In this document: positions 29,130 through 38,089 of the stretch, piece by piece
Position numbering within the stretch: the stretch's first letter is position 1
Layout of the letters: every line of letters starts with the position of its first letter
From: Flavobacteriaceae bacterium
Lineage (GTDB): Bacteria > Bacteroidota > Bacteroidia > Flavobacteriales > Flavobacteriaceae
Length of the DNA: 64,000 nucleotides
Assembly (NCBI GenBank): GCA_021739635.1
Contig: JAIPBH010000001.1
Location: 1-64,000 of the forward strand
Reading direction: 5' to 3'
The notes under the pieces: model-generated
What the model saw: the letters and a program-made list of their open reading frames with translations, nothing else
Told to the model about the DNA's origin: nothing
Database searches by the model: none
Made by a program: the position numbers and the translations under genes

Positions 29130-30713
29130 ATGAAAAGGCTATTTTTATGTTTTTCTTTGATACTTTGTCTTTACTCCATTGACAATTTAGTGTCTCAAAA
29201 CAAAACACAAAAAAACTTACTATTTATAATTACAGACCAACAAAGGTATGATGCGTTGACAATAGCTGGTAATTTCATAATAAAAACACCCAATTTAGAT
29301 AGATTGGCAAAAAGTGGTGCTTATTTTAAAAACGCTTATACTCCTGTAGCAGTTTGTGGCCCAGCAAGAGCATGTATTTTAACAGGAACAACTATAAACA
29401 CCAATGGTGTAACAACTAATGATAAAACCTATTATTACAATACTGAGCCTGTAATGACCATGAAAACTTTTGATGAAATTTTATCTGAAAAAGGCTATCA
29501 TACATTGTATTTTGGCAAATGGCACGTATTAACTAATCATGCCAAGGTTTATAAAAACAATAAAAAATTTGCAAAAAACGGAAAGTATATATTTGATCAT
29601 GGTGGACAAAACTACCTATATCAGGACTATTTAGACAGTGTTTTTCCTAAAAGAAATCTTGAAAGAGGTGAACTATTGGATTATTTTTCAAACAGGCCAT
29701 ACGTGCCAGATCCAATAGATGTTAATTTTGGATTAACCTATAAAGATTTAAAAAATAAAAAACCTGAATCACAACCCAATTATCATGGAAAATCTTCCAT
29801 CCCAGCAGAACACACTATCACAGCATTTTATGCAAAAAAAACAATAGCTGCAATTGAGAGACTAAAAGACAAACCTTTTAGCATTACAACTTCATTTCAC
29901 TTCCCACATGCACCTATGATTCCTTCAGAACCATATCACTCTATGTACGATCCAAACAAAATGATTGTTCCTGAGAGCATTAATGATCAAATGGAAAACT
30001 CACCATATAAAAATGCAAATAACCGAGAAAAGTTACCCCAGTTTGCTGATAAAGAAAAAATCAAATATATGATTGCCAATTATTACGGATTAATTTCTGA
30101 AATTGATTTTTGGGTTGGAAAAATTTTAGACAAATTAGAAGAAACTAATCTGACAGAAAATACCTTAATCATTTTTACAAGCGATCATGGAGAAATGTTA
30201 GGTGCTCATGGTATGCGTGAAAAAAATGTATTTTACGAAGAATCTTCTCATGTCCCATTATTGATGCGATTGCCTAATGAAATAAAAGCAAATACCAGAG
30301 TTGATAAGTATGTTTCTAATGTAGATTTATTTGCAACAATAATGGATTATTTACAAATCGGCACATACAAATCTGATGGTGAAAGTTTACGAGATCTAAT
30401 CGAACATAAAGAAACCAATCATGGTAATTATGTGGTTACAGAATGGAATTATAGAGGACCAACATCTCCAAATTATATGATTGTAAAAGACGGATGGAAA
30501 TTGATGGTACCATATACTGAAAATTCAAAAGTATTGAATGCGATGTATAATTTAAATGAAGATCCGTATGAAATGACTAATCTTTTAGGGGGAAATCCAG
30601 ATGGTAATAAATACCAACAAAAAGCAGAAGAATTAAGAAAAAACTTGCTAGAGTGGTTGCATAAAAACAAATCACCACATTATCAAGGCGTATTAAAACG
30701 AAAATTAATATAA
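29130..30713 (+). CDS. Type I sulfatase
   Basis: The signal peptide ends NLVSQ, followed by LLFIITDQQRYDALT, VAVCGPARACILTG (formylglycine Cys76; C-x-P-A-R form), YFGKWHVL and IFTSDHGEMLGAHGM. Length 527 is normal for S1 sulfatases. The CxPAR form rather than CxPSR is accepted by formylglycine-generating enzymes. It is a different subgroup from its two sulfatase neighbours, suggesting a different sulfate position. 10 bp before manA. Confidence 0.92.
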   Translation: MKRLFLCFSLILCLYSIDNLVSQNKTQKNLLFIITDQQRYDALTIAGNFIIKTPNLDRLAKSGAYFKNAYTPVAVCGPARACILTGTTINTNGVTTNDKTYYYNTEPVMTMKTFDEILSEKGYHTLYFGKWHVLTNHAKVYKNNKKFAKNGKYIFDHGGQNYLYQDYLDSVFPKRNLERGELLDYFSNRPYVPDPIDVNFGLTYKDLKNKKPESQPNYHGKSSIPAEHTITAFYAKKTIAAIERLKDKPFSITTSFHFPHAPMIPSEPYHSMYDPNKMIVPESINDQMENSPYKNANNREKLPQFADKEKIKYMIANYYGLISEIDFWVGKILDKLEETNLTENTLIIFTSDHGEMLGAHGMREKNVFYEESSHVPLLMRLPNEIKANTRVDKYVSNVDLFATIMDYLQIGTYKSDGESLRDLIEHKETNHGNYVVTEWNYRGPTSPNYMIVKDGWKLMVPYTENSKVLNAMYNLNEDPYEMTNLLGGNPDGNKYQQKAEELRKNLLEWLHKNKSPHYQGVLKRKLI

Positions 30714-30723
30714 CTAACAAAAA

Positions 30724-31695
30724 ATGAAACTATATCCTTTACAATTTACACCACTTTATAAATACAGAATTTGGGGCGGAGAAAAATTAAAAACTGAATT
30801 GAATAAACAATATACAGAAGAAAATATTGGCGAATCTTGGGAGATTTCTGATGTTTCTGGAGATGAAACTGTTGTTGCAGAAGGTGCTTTAAAAGGGAAA
30901 ACTCTAAGAGATTTAATTATAGAATTTAAAGGTGATTTTGTTGGACAAACTGTTTATGAAAAATTCGGAGAAGATTTTCCGTTATTAATTAAATTTATAG
31001 ATGCTAAAACACCATTGTCAATTCAAGTGCATCCAAGCAATGAGGTTGCAAAAAAGCGGCACAACTCGTTTGGGAAAAATGAAATGTGGTATGTAATGCA
31101 AGCTGATGACGATGCAGAATTAATAGTTGGTTTTGATGAAAAAATTGATAAAGAGCAATATAATAAACATTTAGAAAATAATACCATTCTAAATGTAATG
31201 CACCACGAAGATGTACAAAAAGGAGATACTTTTTACATTCCTACAGGTCGTGTGCATGCCATTGGTTCAGGAGTTTTGTTAGCAGAAATTCAGCAAACTT
31301 CTAACATCACCTATCGTATTTATGATTATGATAGAGTAGATGAAAAAACTGGTGATAAACGTGAATTACATAATGATTTAGCAATTGATGTAATTGATTA
31401 TGAGGTATATGAATCGTATAAAACTAAATATGAATTCAAAAAAAATACTTCAAATAAATTAGTGCATTCTCCTTATTTTAGAACGAATATATTAGATATA
31501 AGTGATACTGTTGAAAAAGATTATAGATACATAGATTCTTTTATTATTTATATGTGTGTTGAAGGTTCAGCTGAAATTATTTCAAATGAAAACACATTTT
31601 TATTAAATACCGGAGAAACAATATTAATACCCGCCAACAACAAAATAATAGTATTAAAAGCAACAAATGCTAAAATATTAGAGGTTTATTATTAA
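30724..31695 (+). CDS. manA: Mannose-6-phosphate isomerase, type I
   Basis: Cytoplasmic zinc enzyme converting mannose-6-phosphate to fructose-6-phosphate. Zinc-site motifs are SIQVHPSNE (Gln101, His103), GKNEMWYVM (Glu120) and PTGRVHAIGSG (His178); IQQTSNITYRIYDYDR is also characteristic. 323 residues matches the short bacterial type. It lacks a signal peptide, unlike its operon partners, and ends the plus-strand operon. Its presence is the best single clue that the locus releases mannose. A cognate mannokinase was not found in the window. Confidence 0.95.
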   Translation: MKLYPLQFTPLYKYRIWGGEKLKTELNKQYTEENIGESWEISDVSGDETVVAEGALKGKTLRDLIIEFKGDFVGQTVYEKFGEDFPLLIKFIDAKTPLSIQVHPSNEVAKKRHNSFGKNEMWYVMQADDDAELIVGFDEKIDKEQYNKHLENNTILNVMHHEDVQKGDTFYIPTGRVHAIGSGVLLAEIQQTSNITYRIYDYDRVDEKTGDKRELHNDLAIDVIDYEVYESYKTKYEFKKNTSNKLVHSPYFRTNILDISDTVEKDYRYIDSFIIYMCVEGSAEIISNENTFLLNTGETILIPANNKIIVLKATNAKILEVYY

Positions 31696-31926
31696 AAAAA
31701 ACAAAGTTTCTTTAAACGGAATCAATTACTCTTTAATAAATTAGGTGATTTAAAGGAGCTACTAAATTTGTAAGAATAGTTTTTACAATTGAAAATTATA
31801 GGTTAGCCACTCTTGTAAAGTAATTGCAAGCATGGGTAATAAAATAATTGGATTGTATAATGCAGTACATTTTTTTTAATAGCTAGAAACCCCGCATTAA
31901 TTTATTATTACAATATAAGGATATCA

Positions 31927-32010
31927 AAAGAGCAAAAGGGACTTAAAATAGCTGATTACATAAAAATTTATTACAACAAAAAAAGAAGACTTTCTAAATT
32001 AAAGTTTATC
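31927..32010 (+). pseudogene. IS3-type transposase C-terminal relic
   Basis: A short frame reads GLKIADYIKIYYNKKRRLSK, which resembles the YI-x-x-YYN-x-KR-x-HS-x-L motif near the C-terminus of IS3-family transposases (OrfB). No start, DDE residues or terminal repeats are seen. It lies inside the ~470-bp gap (31696-32162) between the two convergent PUL operons; the rest of that gap holds no gene I can recognise. Confidence 0.5.
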
Positions 32011-32162
32011 ATAATTCAAGCGAATAATAAAAAAATAGCTATTTATAAAAATCTTACCTAACTTAAATTGTAATTTTTATTAGCATTTCCAGATTCTCAT
32101 TAGAACTTGAACATCTAATTATAATAATCGAAAGTGTTAAAATATAAAGCAGTTTTTTTATT

Positions 32163-33536
32163 TTAATTTTTGTTGAATTCAAGCCAATTGAGGTATTGCT
32201 TTTCTAATTCTATAACTTTATTAGGATATTTTTTTGCCAGATTTATAGTTTCACCTATATCATCATCAAGATTTACTAGAAATCTCTTTTCCTTTAATTG
32301 ATTTTTTTCATCACTTGTGTCTTTTGGATTTCCTAATAATTTCCACTTTCCTTTACGAGCCACCCACATATCTTGATATTGCCAACAATAACCTTCTGTA
32401 TGTTTTGTTAGTTCAGTTTCATTATTGATGATGGAAACTAAACTTTTACCATCTAGATTTTGTATATCAAGTTTAATTCCACACAATTCTGCTAGTGTTG
32501 GTAGCCAATCTGTGTTTACTGCAAACTGATTTCTAATTTCACCTTTTTTAATTTTTTTTGCCCAGGTTATGGCTGCAGGCACTCTAATTCCTCCTTCAAA
32601 TAAACTCGATTTTGCACCTCTGTAGGGTCCTGAATTTCCTCCGCCAAAATGCGCACGTTGTTCTGTTGAATGTCCATTGTCAGATTGAAATACAATAATA
32701 GTATTGTCTTTTATGCCTAATTCGTCTAGTTTTTTAATGAGTTTGCCAATTCTATCATCTAAAGTTGAGATAAATGCAGCATATAAATTTCTTGGATATG
32801 GAATCCCTTTATCATTATAATAGGCTAACCATTTTTCATCTCCTTGATAAGGATAATGTGGCATATTCACAGCAAAATACATAAAGAAAGGGTTTTTTTG
32901 ATTCTCTTCTATAAAACTTGAAGCTTCATTTACCATTAAATCAGGGAAAAACTGCCCATCATAATACACTTCTTTTCCGTTTCTAAATAAATCGTGTCTA
33001 TTAGGTCCATTCCAATAAAAAAAGTGCGAATAATTATCGATACAACCCACCATATGTCCAAAAGAATGGTCAAAACCTTGTGCGTTTGGTGTCATGTCTG
33101 GTGCATCTCCTAAATGCCATTTGCCAATATGTGCTGTAGCATATCCTGCATCTTTAAACATTTCTGCCATGGTATATTCTGTTCCAGGAAGGCCTTTTTT
33201 TATTTCTGAATTTGGAACCGCATTTCCTGACAATCCTGCTCTTTGTGGCGTTTTACCCGTTAATAAAGAGGCTCTTGAAGGCGAACAAACTGGTGATGCA
33301 TAAAATTGTGTAAAACTGGCTCCGTTTTCTACAATATAATCCATATTTGGAGTGACTAAATCTTTTGCTCCAAAAGAATTTACATCGATAGAGCCTTGAT
33401 CATCAGTTAGAATAAAAATAACGTTTGGTTTATAGTTGTTGTTTGTTTTGTTTTGTTTTTTAACTTGTGATTTTGACGAAAAACATCCTAAAAAAAGGAT
33501 GCTCGTCATTAAAAAAAGGATTGTTTTTTTTTTCAT
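32163..33536 (-). CDS. Type I sulfatase (lipoprotein)
   Basis: Lipoprotein signal (SILFLGC). Motifs are PNVIFILTDDQGSID, SPVCSPSRASLLTG (formylglycine Cys84), HIGKWHLGD, VFQSDNGHS and GGIRVPAAITW, arranged as in arylsulfatase-A-like S1 enzymes. At 457 residues it is the shortest sulfatase here. It is the last gene of the minus-strand operon, 30 bp after the GH92. Expected in the periplasm or on the outer membrane; the sulfate position removed is unknown. Confidence 0.93.
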   Translation of the reverse strand: MKKKTILFLMTSILFLGCFSSKSQVKKQNKTNNNYKPNVIFILTDDQGSIDVNSFGAKDLVTPNMDYIVENGASFTQFYASPVCSPSRASLLTGKTPQRAGLSGNAVPNSEIKKGLPGTEYTMAEMFKDAGYATAHIGKWHLGDAPDMTPNAQGFDHSFGHMVGCIDNYSHFFYWNGPNRHDLFRNGKEVYYDGQFFPDLMVNEASSFIEENQKNPFFMYFAVNMPHYPYQGDEKWLAYYNDKGIPYPRNLYAAFISTLDDRIGKLIKKLDELGIKDNTIIVFQSDNGHSTEQRAHFGGGNSGPYRGAKSSLFEGGIRVPAAITWAKKIKKGEIRNQFAVNTDWLPTLAELCGIKLDIQNLDGKSLVSIINNETELTKHTEGYCWQYQDMWVARKGKWKLLGNPKDTSDEKNQLKEKRFLVNLDDDIGETINLAKKYPNKVIELEKQYLNWLEFNKN

Positions 33537-33566
33537 TCGAAATCAACTAATTATTAAAATAAAATA

Positions 33567-35906
33567 CTACTTTTTTTTTCTACTCACAGAAAACGGGAGG
33601 TTTTCTTCTTTACTTCCCCAACTTTTATTAGAAGTATTCGATACATTAAACTCTAAAAGACCTCCTTTTTGAATATCGCTACATCTGATAAAACTATTTT
33701 CATAATTCTTATTATTTAAACTTGCAGACTGAATGTAAAAGTTGTATTCAGAATTGTTTTTTGCTTCTATACTAAAGGTATTTCCGTTTCTTAAATGTAA
33801 TGTTGCTTTTTTAAACAACGGACTTCCAATGATAAATTCATCTGTTGCTGGAGTTACAGAATAAAAACCTAAAGCACTAAATACATACCAAGCAGAAGTT
33901 TGCCCATTATCTTCATCACCACAATACCCATCAGGTGTTGGAGTATACAAATTGGTTAACACTTTTCTTATTTTATCTTGTGCTTTGTACGGAACTCCTG
34001 CATAATTATACAAATAAATCATATGTTGTATAGGTTGATTTCCGTGCGCATAATTGCCCATATTTGCCACTTCCATTTCTCTAATTTCATGAATGACCTT
34101 TCCGTAATAGGATGAATCATATTTTGGTGGCATTGTAAAAACACCATCTAATTGTTTGATGAAATTATCTTTTCCGCCCATTAAATTTATCAATCCATCT
34201 ATGTCTTGAAAAACAGACCATGTGTAGTGTAAACTATTTCCTTCTGTAAAAGCACCACCCCATTTTAAAGGATCAAAAGGACTTTGAAAGCTACCGTCTT
34301 CATTTTTACCCCGCATTAAATTTGTTGATGGGTCAAATACATTTTTGTAACGATATGATTGTTCATAATACTTTTTAGCGATATCCTTTTTACCCATTTT
34401 TGTTGCCATTTGTCCAATGGTAAAATCGGCATAAGCATATTCTAAAGTTTTAGCTGCATTTTCTTTAATATTGACATCAAAAGGCACATACCCTAAAGTG
34501 TTGTAATAATTCAAACCTTCTCTTCCTACAGATCTTACTGGCCTTCCTTCTTCCACAGTTGCGTTTTTTAGAATTGCATCAAATAAAATTTCGGCAGTTT
34601 TTTCATTTTTAATGTTTCCCTTTAGATAAGCATCTGCAATAATAGATGCAGAATTAGAGCCAATCATTACTGCTCTATGTCCAGGACTGGCCCATTCTGG
34701 CAACCATCCAGATTCTTTGTAGGTGTTAGCTAAACCTTCCATAATGTTATTATTCTGTTCTGGATACATCATATTAAAAAAAGGAAAAACGCCTCTAAAT
34801 GTATCCCAAAAACCATTATCCGTAAACATATAACCAGGCAAAACCTTTCCATTATAAGGACTGTAATGCATGATTTTATTATCTGCATCAAACTCATAAA
34901 ACGTTCTAGGAAATAATAAAACCCTATATAAACAGGAGTAAAAAGTTCTAATATTATCTATATTATCATCTTCAATTTTAATTCTACTCAACTCTTCTTC
35001 CCAAGCATTTTTCGCTTTTTGTTTTGTTTCTTCAAAAGAATCTTTACCTATTTCTCTATTTAAATTAATTTGCGCTTGTGCTTTACTTATAAAAGAAGAA
35101 GCCACTTTTACATTAACGACCTCACCTCTTTTAGTTTTAAACCCAATGATGGCACCAACATGTTTTCCTTCGCAATATAAGTTGTCCTTTTGAAGCTCCC
35201 AATTGTCTTTCCATGTATGGGTAATTTCAAAGTCTTTATCAAATTCAGCTACAAAATAATTTTGAAAATTATCTGGCACTCCTCCATTGTTGTTTCTACA
35301 ATAGCCAATTATTTTACGTTGTTTTGGTAAAATTTTAACCATAGATCCTTTAAAAAAAGCATCTAACATAATATATGAAGAATCTGATTCTGGAAATGTA
35401 AATTTAAATTGGGCTGCTCTAGCTGTTGGTGTTACCTCTGCAACCACATCATACTCTGCTAAATATGTTTTATAGTGATATGGTGTAACTGTTTCTGCTT
35501 TGTGAGAAAACCAAGAAGCTCTCTCATCTTCTTGATATTTTAGTTTACCAGTAACTGCCATTAAAGAAAAGGCAGCATAATCATTTAACCATGGGCTAGG
35601 TTGATGTGTTTGTTTGATGCCACGTATTTTATCATCATCATAATTATACGCCCAGCCATTGCCCATTTCTGCAGTCATCGGTGTCCAAAAATTCATGCCC
35701 CAAGGTGTTGCTATTGCTGGGTAGGTATTACCGTTAGACATACTTTTTTTAGAGTCTGAACCCATTAAAGGGTTTACATAATCAACTAAATAAATCTCAT
35801 CTTTGGAGCTTTTTGTTTGTCCTTGAGTATTATAGGAAGTAAATAAAAAGGGAGTAAATAAAATCACAACAGGTAATGATTTAAAACTATATTTTGTTTG
35901 AGTCAT
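33567..35906 (-). CDS. GH92 exo-alpha-mannosidase
   Basis: GH92 landmarks are VDYVNPLMGSDS, GNTYPAIATPWGMNFWTPMT, NGFWDTFRGVFP, FTEGNSLHYTWSVFQD (acid region), YAHGNQPIQHMIYLYN and CGDEDNGQTSAWYVFSALGF (base region). GNQPIQH differs from the GNEPSHH form of the 21032 enzyme, indicating a third GH92 type in this locus. The frame stays open 150 bp further upstream, but that extension overlaps the preceding gene. ATG at 35906 gives a good signal peptide (MTQTKYSFKSLP, cleavage near NTQGQ) and a 10-bp gap, so it is preferred. Confidence 0.92.
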   Translation of the reverse strand: MTQTKYSFKSLPVVILFTPFLFTSYNTQGQTKSSKDEIYLVDYVNPLMGSDSKKSMSNGNTYPAIATPWGMNFWTPMTAEMGNGWAYNYDDDKIRGIKQTHQPSPWLNDYAAFSLMAVTGKLKYQEDERASWFSHKAETVTPYHYKTYLAEYDVVAEVTPTARAAQFKFTFPESDSSYIMLDAFFKGSMVKILPKQRKIIGYCRNNNGGVPDNFQNYFVAEFDKDFEITHTWKDNWELQKDNLYCEGKHVGAIIGFKTKRGEVVNVKVASSFISKAQAQINLNREIGKDSFEETKQKAKNAWEEELSRIKIEDDNIDNIRTFYSCLYRVLLFPRTFYEFDADNKIMHYSPYNGKVLPGYMFTDNGFWDTFRGVFPFFNMMYPEQNNNIMEGLANTYKESGWLPEWASPGHRAVMIGSNSASIIADAYLKGNIKNEKTAEILFDAILKNATVEEGRPVRSVGREGLNYYNTLGYVPFDVNIKENAAKTLEYAYADFTIGQMATKMGKKDIAKKYYEQSYRYKNVFDPSTNLMRGKNEDGSFQSPFDPLKWGGAFTEGNSLHYTWSVFQDIDGLINLMGGKDNFIKQLDGVFTMPPKYDSSYYGKVIHEIREMEVANMGNYAHGNQPIQHMIYLYNYAGVPYKAQDKIRKVLTNLYTPTPDGYCGDEDNGQTSAWYVFSALGFYSVTPATDEFIIGSPLFKKATLHLRNGNTFSIEAKNNSEYNFYIQSASLNNKNYENSFIRCSDIQKGGLLEFNVSNTSNKSWGSKEENLPFSVSRKKK

Positions 35907-35916
35907 AATCTGTTTT

Positions 35917-38031
35917 TTAAAAGGTTGCAAGTACAGTTGTGGGTTTTGATATTTTTGCAGTAACGATATTGTCTTTATAAATCCAACTGGTAACACCTGC
36001 AACCACTTTTGGTTTTTTAGTGCTGTAAAAATCGATTTCTGCATTTTGAAATACATTTTCTATAGTTACTTTTATCGATTGATTTTTTGATTGATAAGGA
36101 ACTATTTTAATTTTTTCTGCATACCGAACTCTATGTAAGAAGGGTTCTATTTCTTTTTGAAGCGGAGATATGATAATCTCTAATTTATCAGAAATATGAT
36201 TCCTTATTTTACCAATTTTTATATGTTTTTCTAAATACGTTGCTGTTGCATTTCTAACTTGCCATTTCATATTGGAATGACGCACAAGATAAGTAACTCT
36301 TTTATTTCCAGAGGTCGAAATCTCATTAATACTTCTTGTTTCCAAGGGCTTGTCTAACTCTATTTTTTTGATGTTCCCTTTTACTAAAACACCAGATGTT
36401 TGGTAGTTTTTAGTATCAATAATTACACCGGCATCTACTGTGTTTGACGCTGAATGCTCTTGTTCTAGTTTTAAATATTTAATATCTACATCTGTATTCA
36501 TCCCTGTAAATGAGGCTTCTATTGTAACATTTACTAAATTATCACTTTGTGGATTACTGTAAATGGTATCAAATTCTGGCAAGTTTGGCACTTCAAACAA
36601 GTAATTTAGTTGCTGTCTTCCGTTTACTAACATTATTTCATCTGACTGGACAATTCGTAATTTCCGTCCGTTAATATCATGTATGTGCAAACGCAACCAT
36701 AAACGTTGTTTGCCTTTCTCTCCTTTTACATCTAAATCGATGCTTGCCTTGTATTTTTGACCTAAAGGACATCTGTAATAGGAGTATTTATCATAATTAT
36801 CAGAAGGCATTGTTAAGGTAGTCCACCAATTATCATTTGCTTTTAAACGAATTCCTGGATTTGTATATTCGAAACCTGCGTTGCCGTGATTCACCTTTGC
36901 AGCGAACAAAATTTTATCTAATCCGTGATACGCTTTTCGTTCTGTGTATTTTGTCATGGCGTGATCATCATTAATAACAGCACTATTGCAGCCTGTTAAA
37001 AATAATTCTGATTTAGTATTCTCGCCTACGTGATGATGATATGCAGGAATACGCTCTCCATTTACTGCACCACCAACACCATAACTATAGGCAAAATTTG
37101 CTTTATTATCAAATGTGGTTTTAACATCAAGAGTTTGACTTAAAGACACATCAAAAGAATCTAAAAACATATCTTTTTCTGCAGAATAACATTTTACGAT
37201 TAGCTTGTCTTTTGTAATTTCGAAATACACACCACCAATACCATATTTACCGCTACTAGGATCAAAACCGCCAATTCTTCCATTTGAAACAAACAACATA
37301 TCTTCTTGTTTTACAACTTCAAAATTATGATTATGACCGTGCATCCAAGTAATAATATTTGGATTTTTCTTAAATACTGCCAGCATTTTATCACTATCCA
37401 TTACACCTCTATACCCATTTTCATTTCCTGTTGTTGTGCCAATTATGTTATTGTGCGACAACATTACAATGGTTTTATCTTTGTTAAGTGCTAAATCTAA
37501 ATCTAACCAATCCCAAGCTTCTTCAGTAATATAGACAGCTCTAATCAATTGCGGAAAAGAGATAAAATGAATGCCTTGCATATCAAAACTATAATAAGGT
37601 CTGCAAGTATTACTACCCATAATATTGGAGCGCATTTCTGGATCATCATCTTCATTTGAACGCAATTCGTGATTGCCAATTACATAATAAAAAGGAATTT
37701 GCTCACAGCCACCTTGTATAATATCTACCCAATCTTTTCTTGCTTTATGTGGATTTCCATTATTATGATGGTCATTATGATGTGCATCTCCTGTATCCAA
37801 AAAGATATCTAAATCTGGAAATTTTTTCATAATATTTTTAACGGCTGCCGCTTGTTCCTCTATTTGAGGTTGCATTTTATGTACCCAACCAAAATGAGAA
37901 TCTGAAACAATAAATCCTTTAAAAGAATCTTTTTTAGCATTGTTAAAATTAGTTGATGCAAAAACTCTTGGAGTTATAAATGCAGCAGCAGAAAACATTA
38001 AAGTTGATTTTATAAAATTGCGTCTTTTCAT
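35917..38031 (-). CDS. Tat-exported metallophosphoesterase
   Basis: The N-terminus MKRRNFIKSTLMFSAAAF is a twin-arginine signal, implying export after folding and metal loading. Calcineurin-like phosphoesterase motifs appear in order: VSDSHFG (Asp44, His46), DTGDAHH (Asp82), GNHE (Asn120-Glu122), LSHNN (His193) and HGHNH (231-235). Beyond residue ~290 about 400 residues form probable beta-sandwich regions of unknown role. It lies inside the GH92/GH3/sulfatase operon, 10 bp before the GH92 gene. Removal of phosphate or phosphodiester groups from phosphorylated mannan is a reasonable inference, not shown by sequence. Confidence 0.85.
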   Translation of the reverse strand: MKRRNFIKSTLMFSAAAFITPRVFASTNFNNAKKDSFKGFIVSDSHFGWVHKMQPQIEEQAAAVKNIMKKFPDLDIFLDTGDAHHNDHHNNGNPHKARKDWVDIIQGGCEQIPFYYVIGNHELRSNEDDDPEMRSNIMGSNTCRPYYSFDMQGIHFISFPQLIRAVYITEEAWDWLDLDLALNKDKTIVMLSHNNIIGTTTGNENGYRGVMDSDKMLAVFKKNPNIITWMHGHNHNFEVVKQEDMLFVSNGRIGGFDPSSGKYGIGGVYFEITKDKLIVKCYSAEKDMFLDSFDVSLSQTLDVKTTFDNKANFAYSYGVGGAVNGERIPAYHHHVGENTKSELFLTGCNSAVINDDHAMTKYTERKAYHGLDKILFAAKVNHGNAGFEYTNPGIRLKANDNWWTTLTMPSDNYDKYSYYRCPLGQKYKASIDLDVKGEKGKQRLWLRLHIHDINGRKLRIVQSDEIMLVNGRQQLNYLFEVPNLPEFDTIYSNPQSDNLVNVTIEASFTGMNTDVDIKYLKLEQEHSASNTVDAGVIIDTKNYQTSGVLVKGNIKKIELDKPLETRSINEISTSGNKRVTYLVRHSNMKWQVRNATATYLEKHIKIGKIRNHISDKLEIIISPLQKEIEPFLHRVRYAEKIKIVPYQSKNQSIKVTIENVFQNAEIDFYSTKKPKVVAGVTSWIYKDNIVTAKISKPTTVLATF

Positions 38032-38089
38032 TTATCAAAAATTAGATAGATTTAAATTTTAGTTCTTTAAAAATGTCAACTAAGCTATA

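Noticed and set aside
35907-36056. N-terminal extension of the GH92 frame beyond 35906
   Set aside because: It overlaps the 3' end of the phosphoesterase gene and lacks GH92 or signal features; the ATG at 35906 starts a proper signal peptide.
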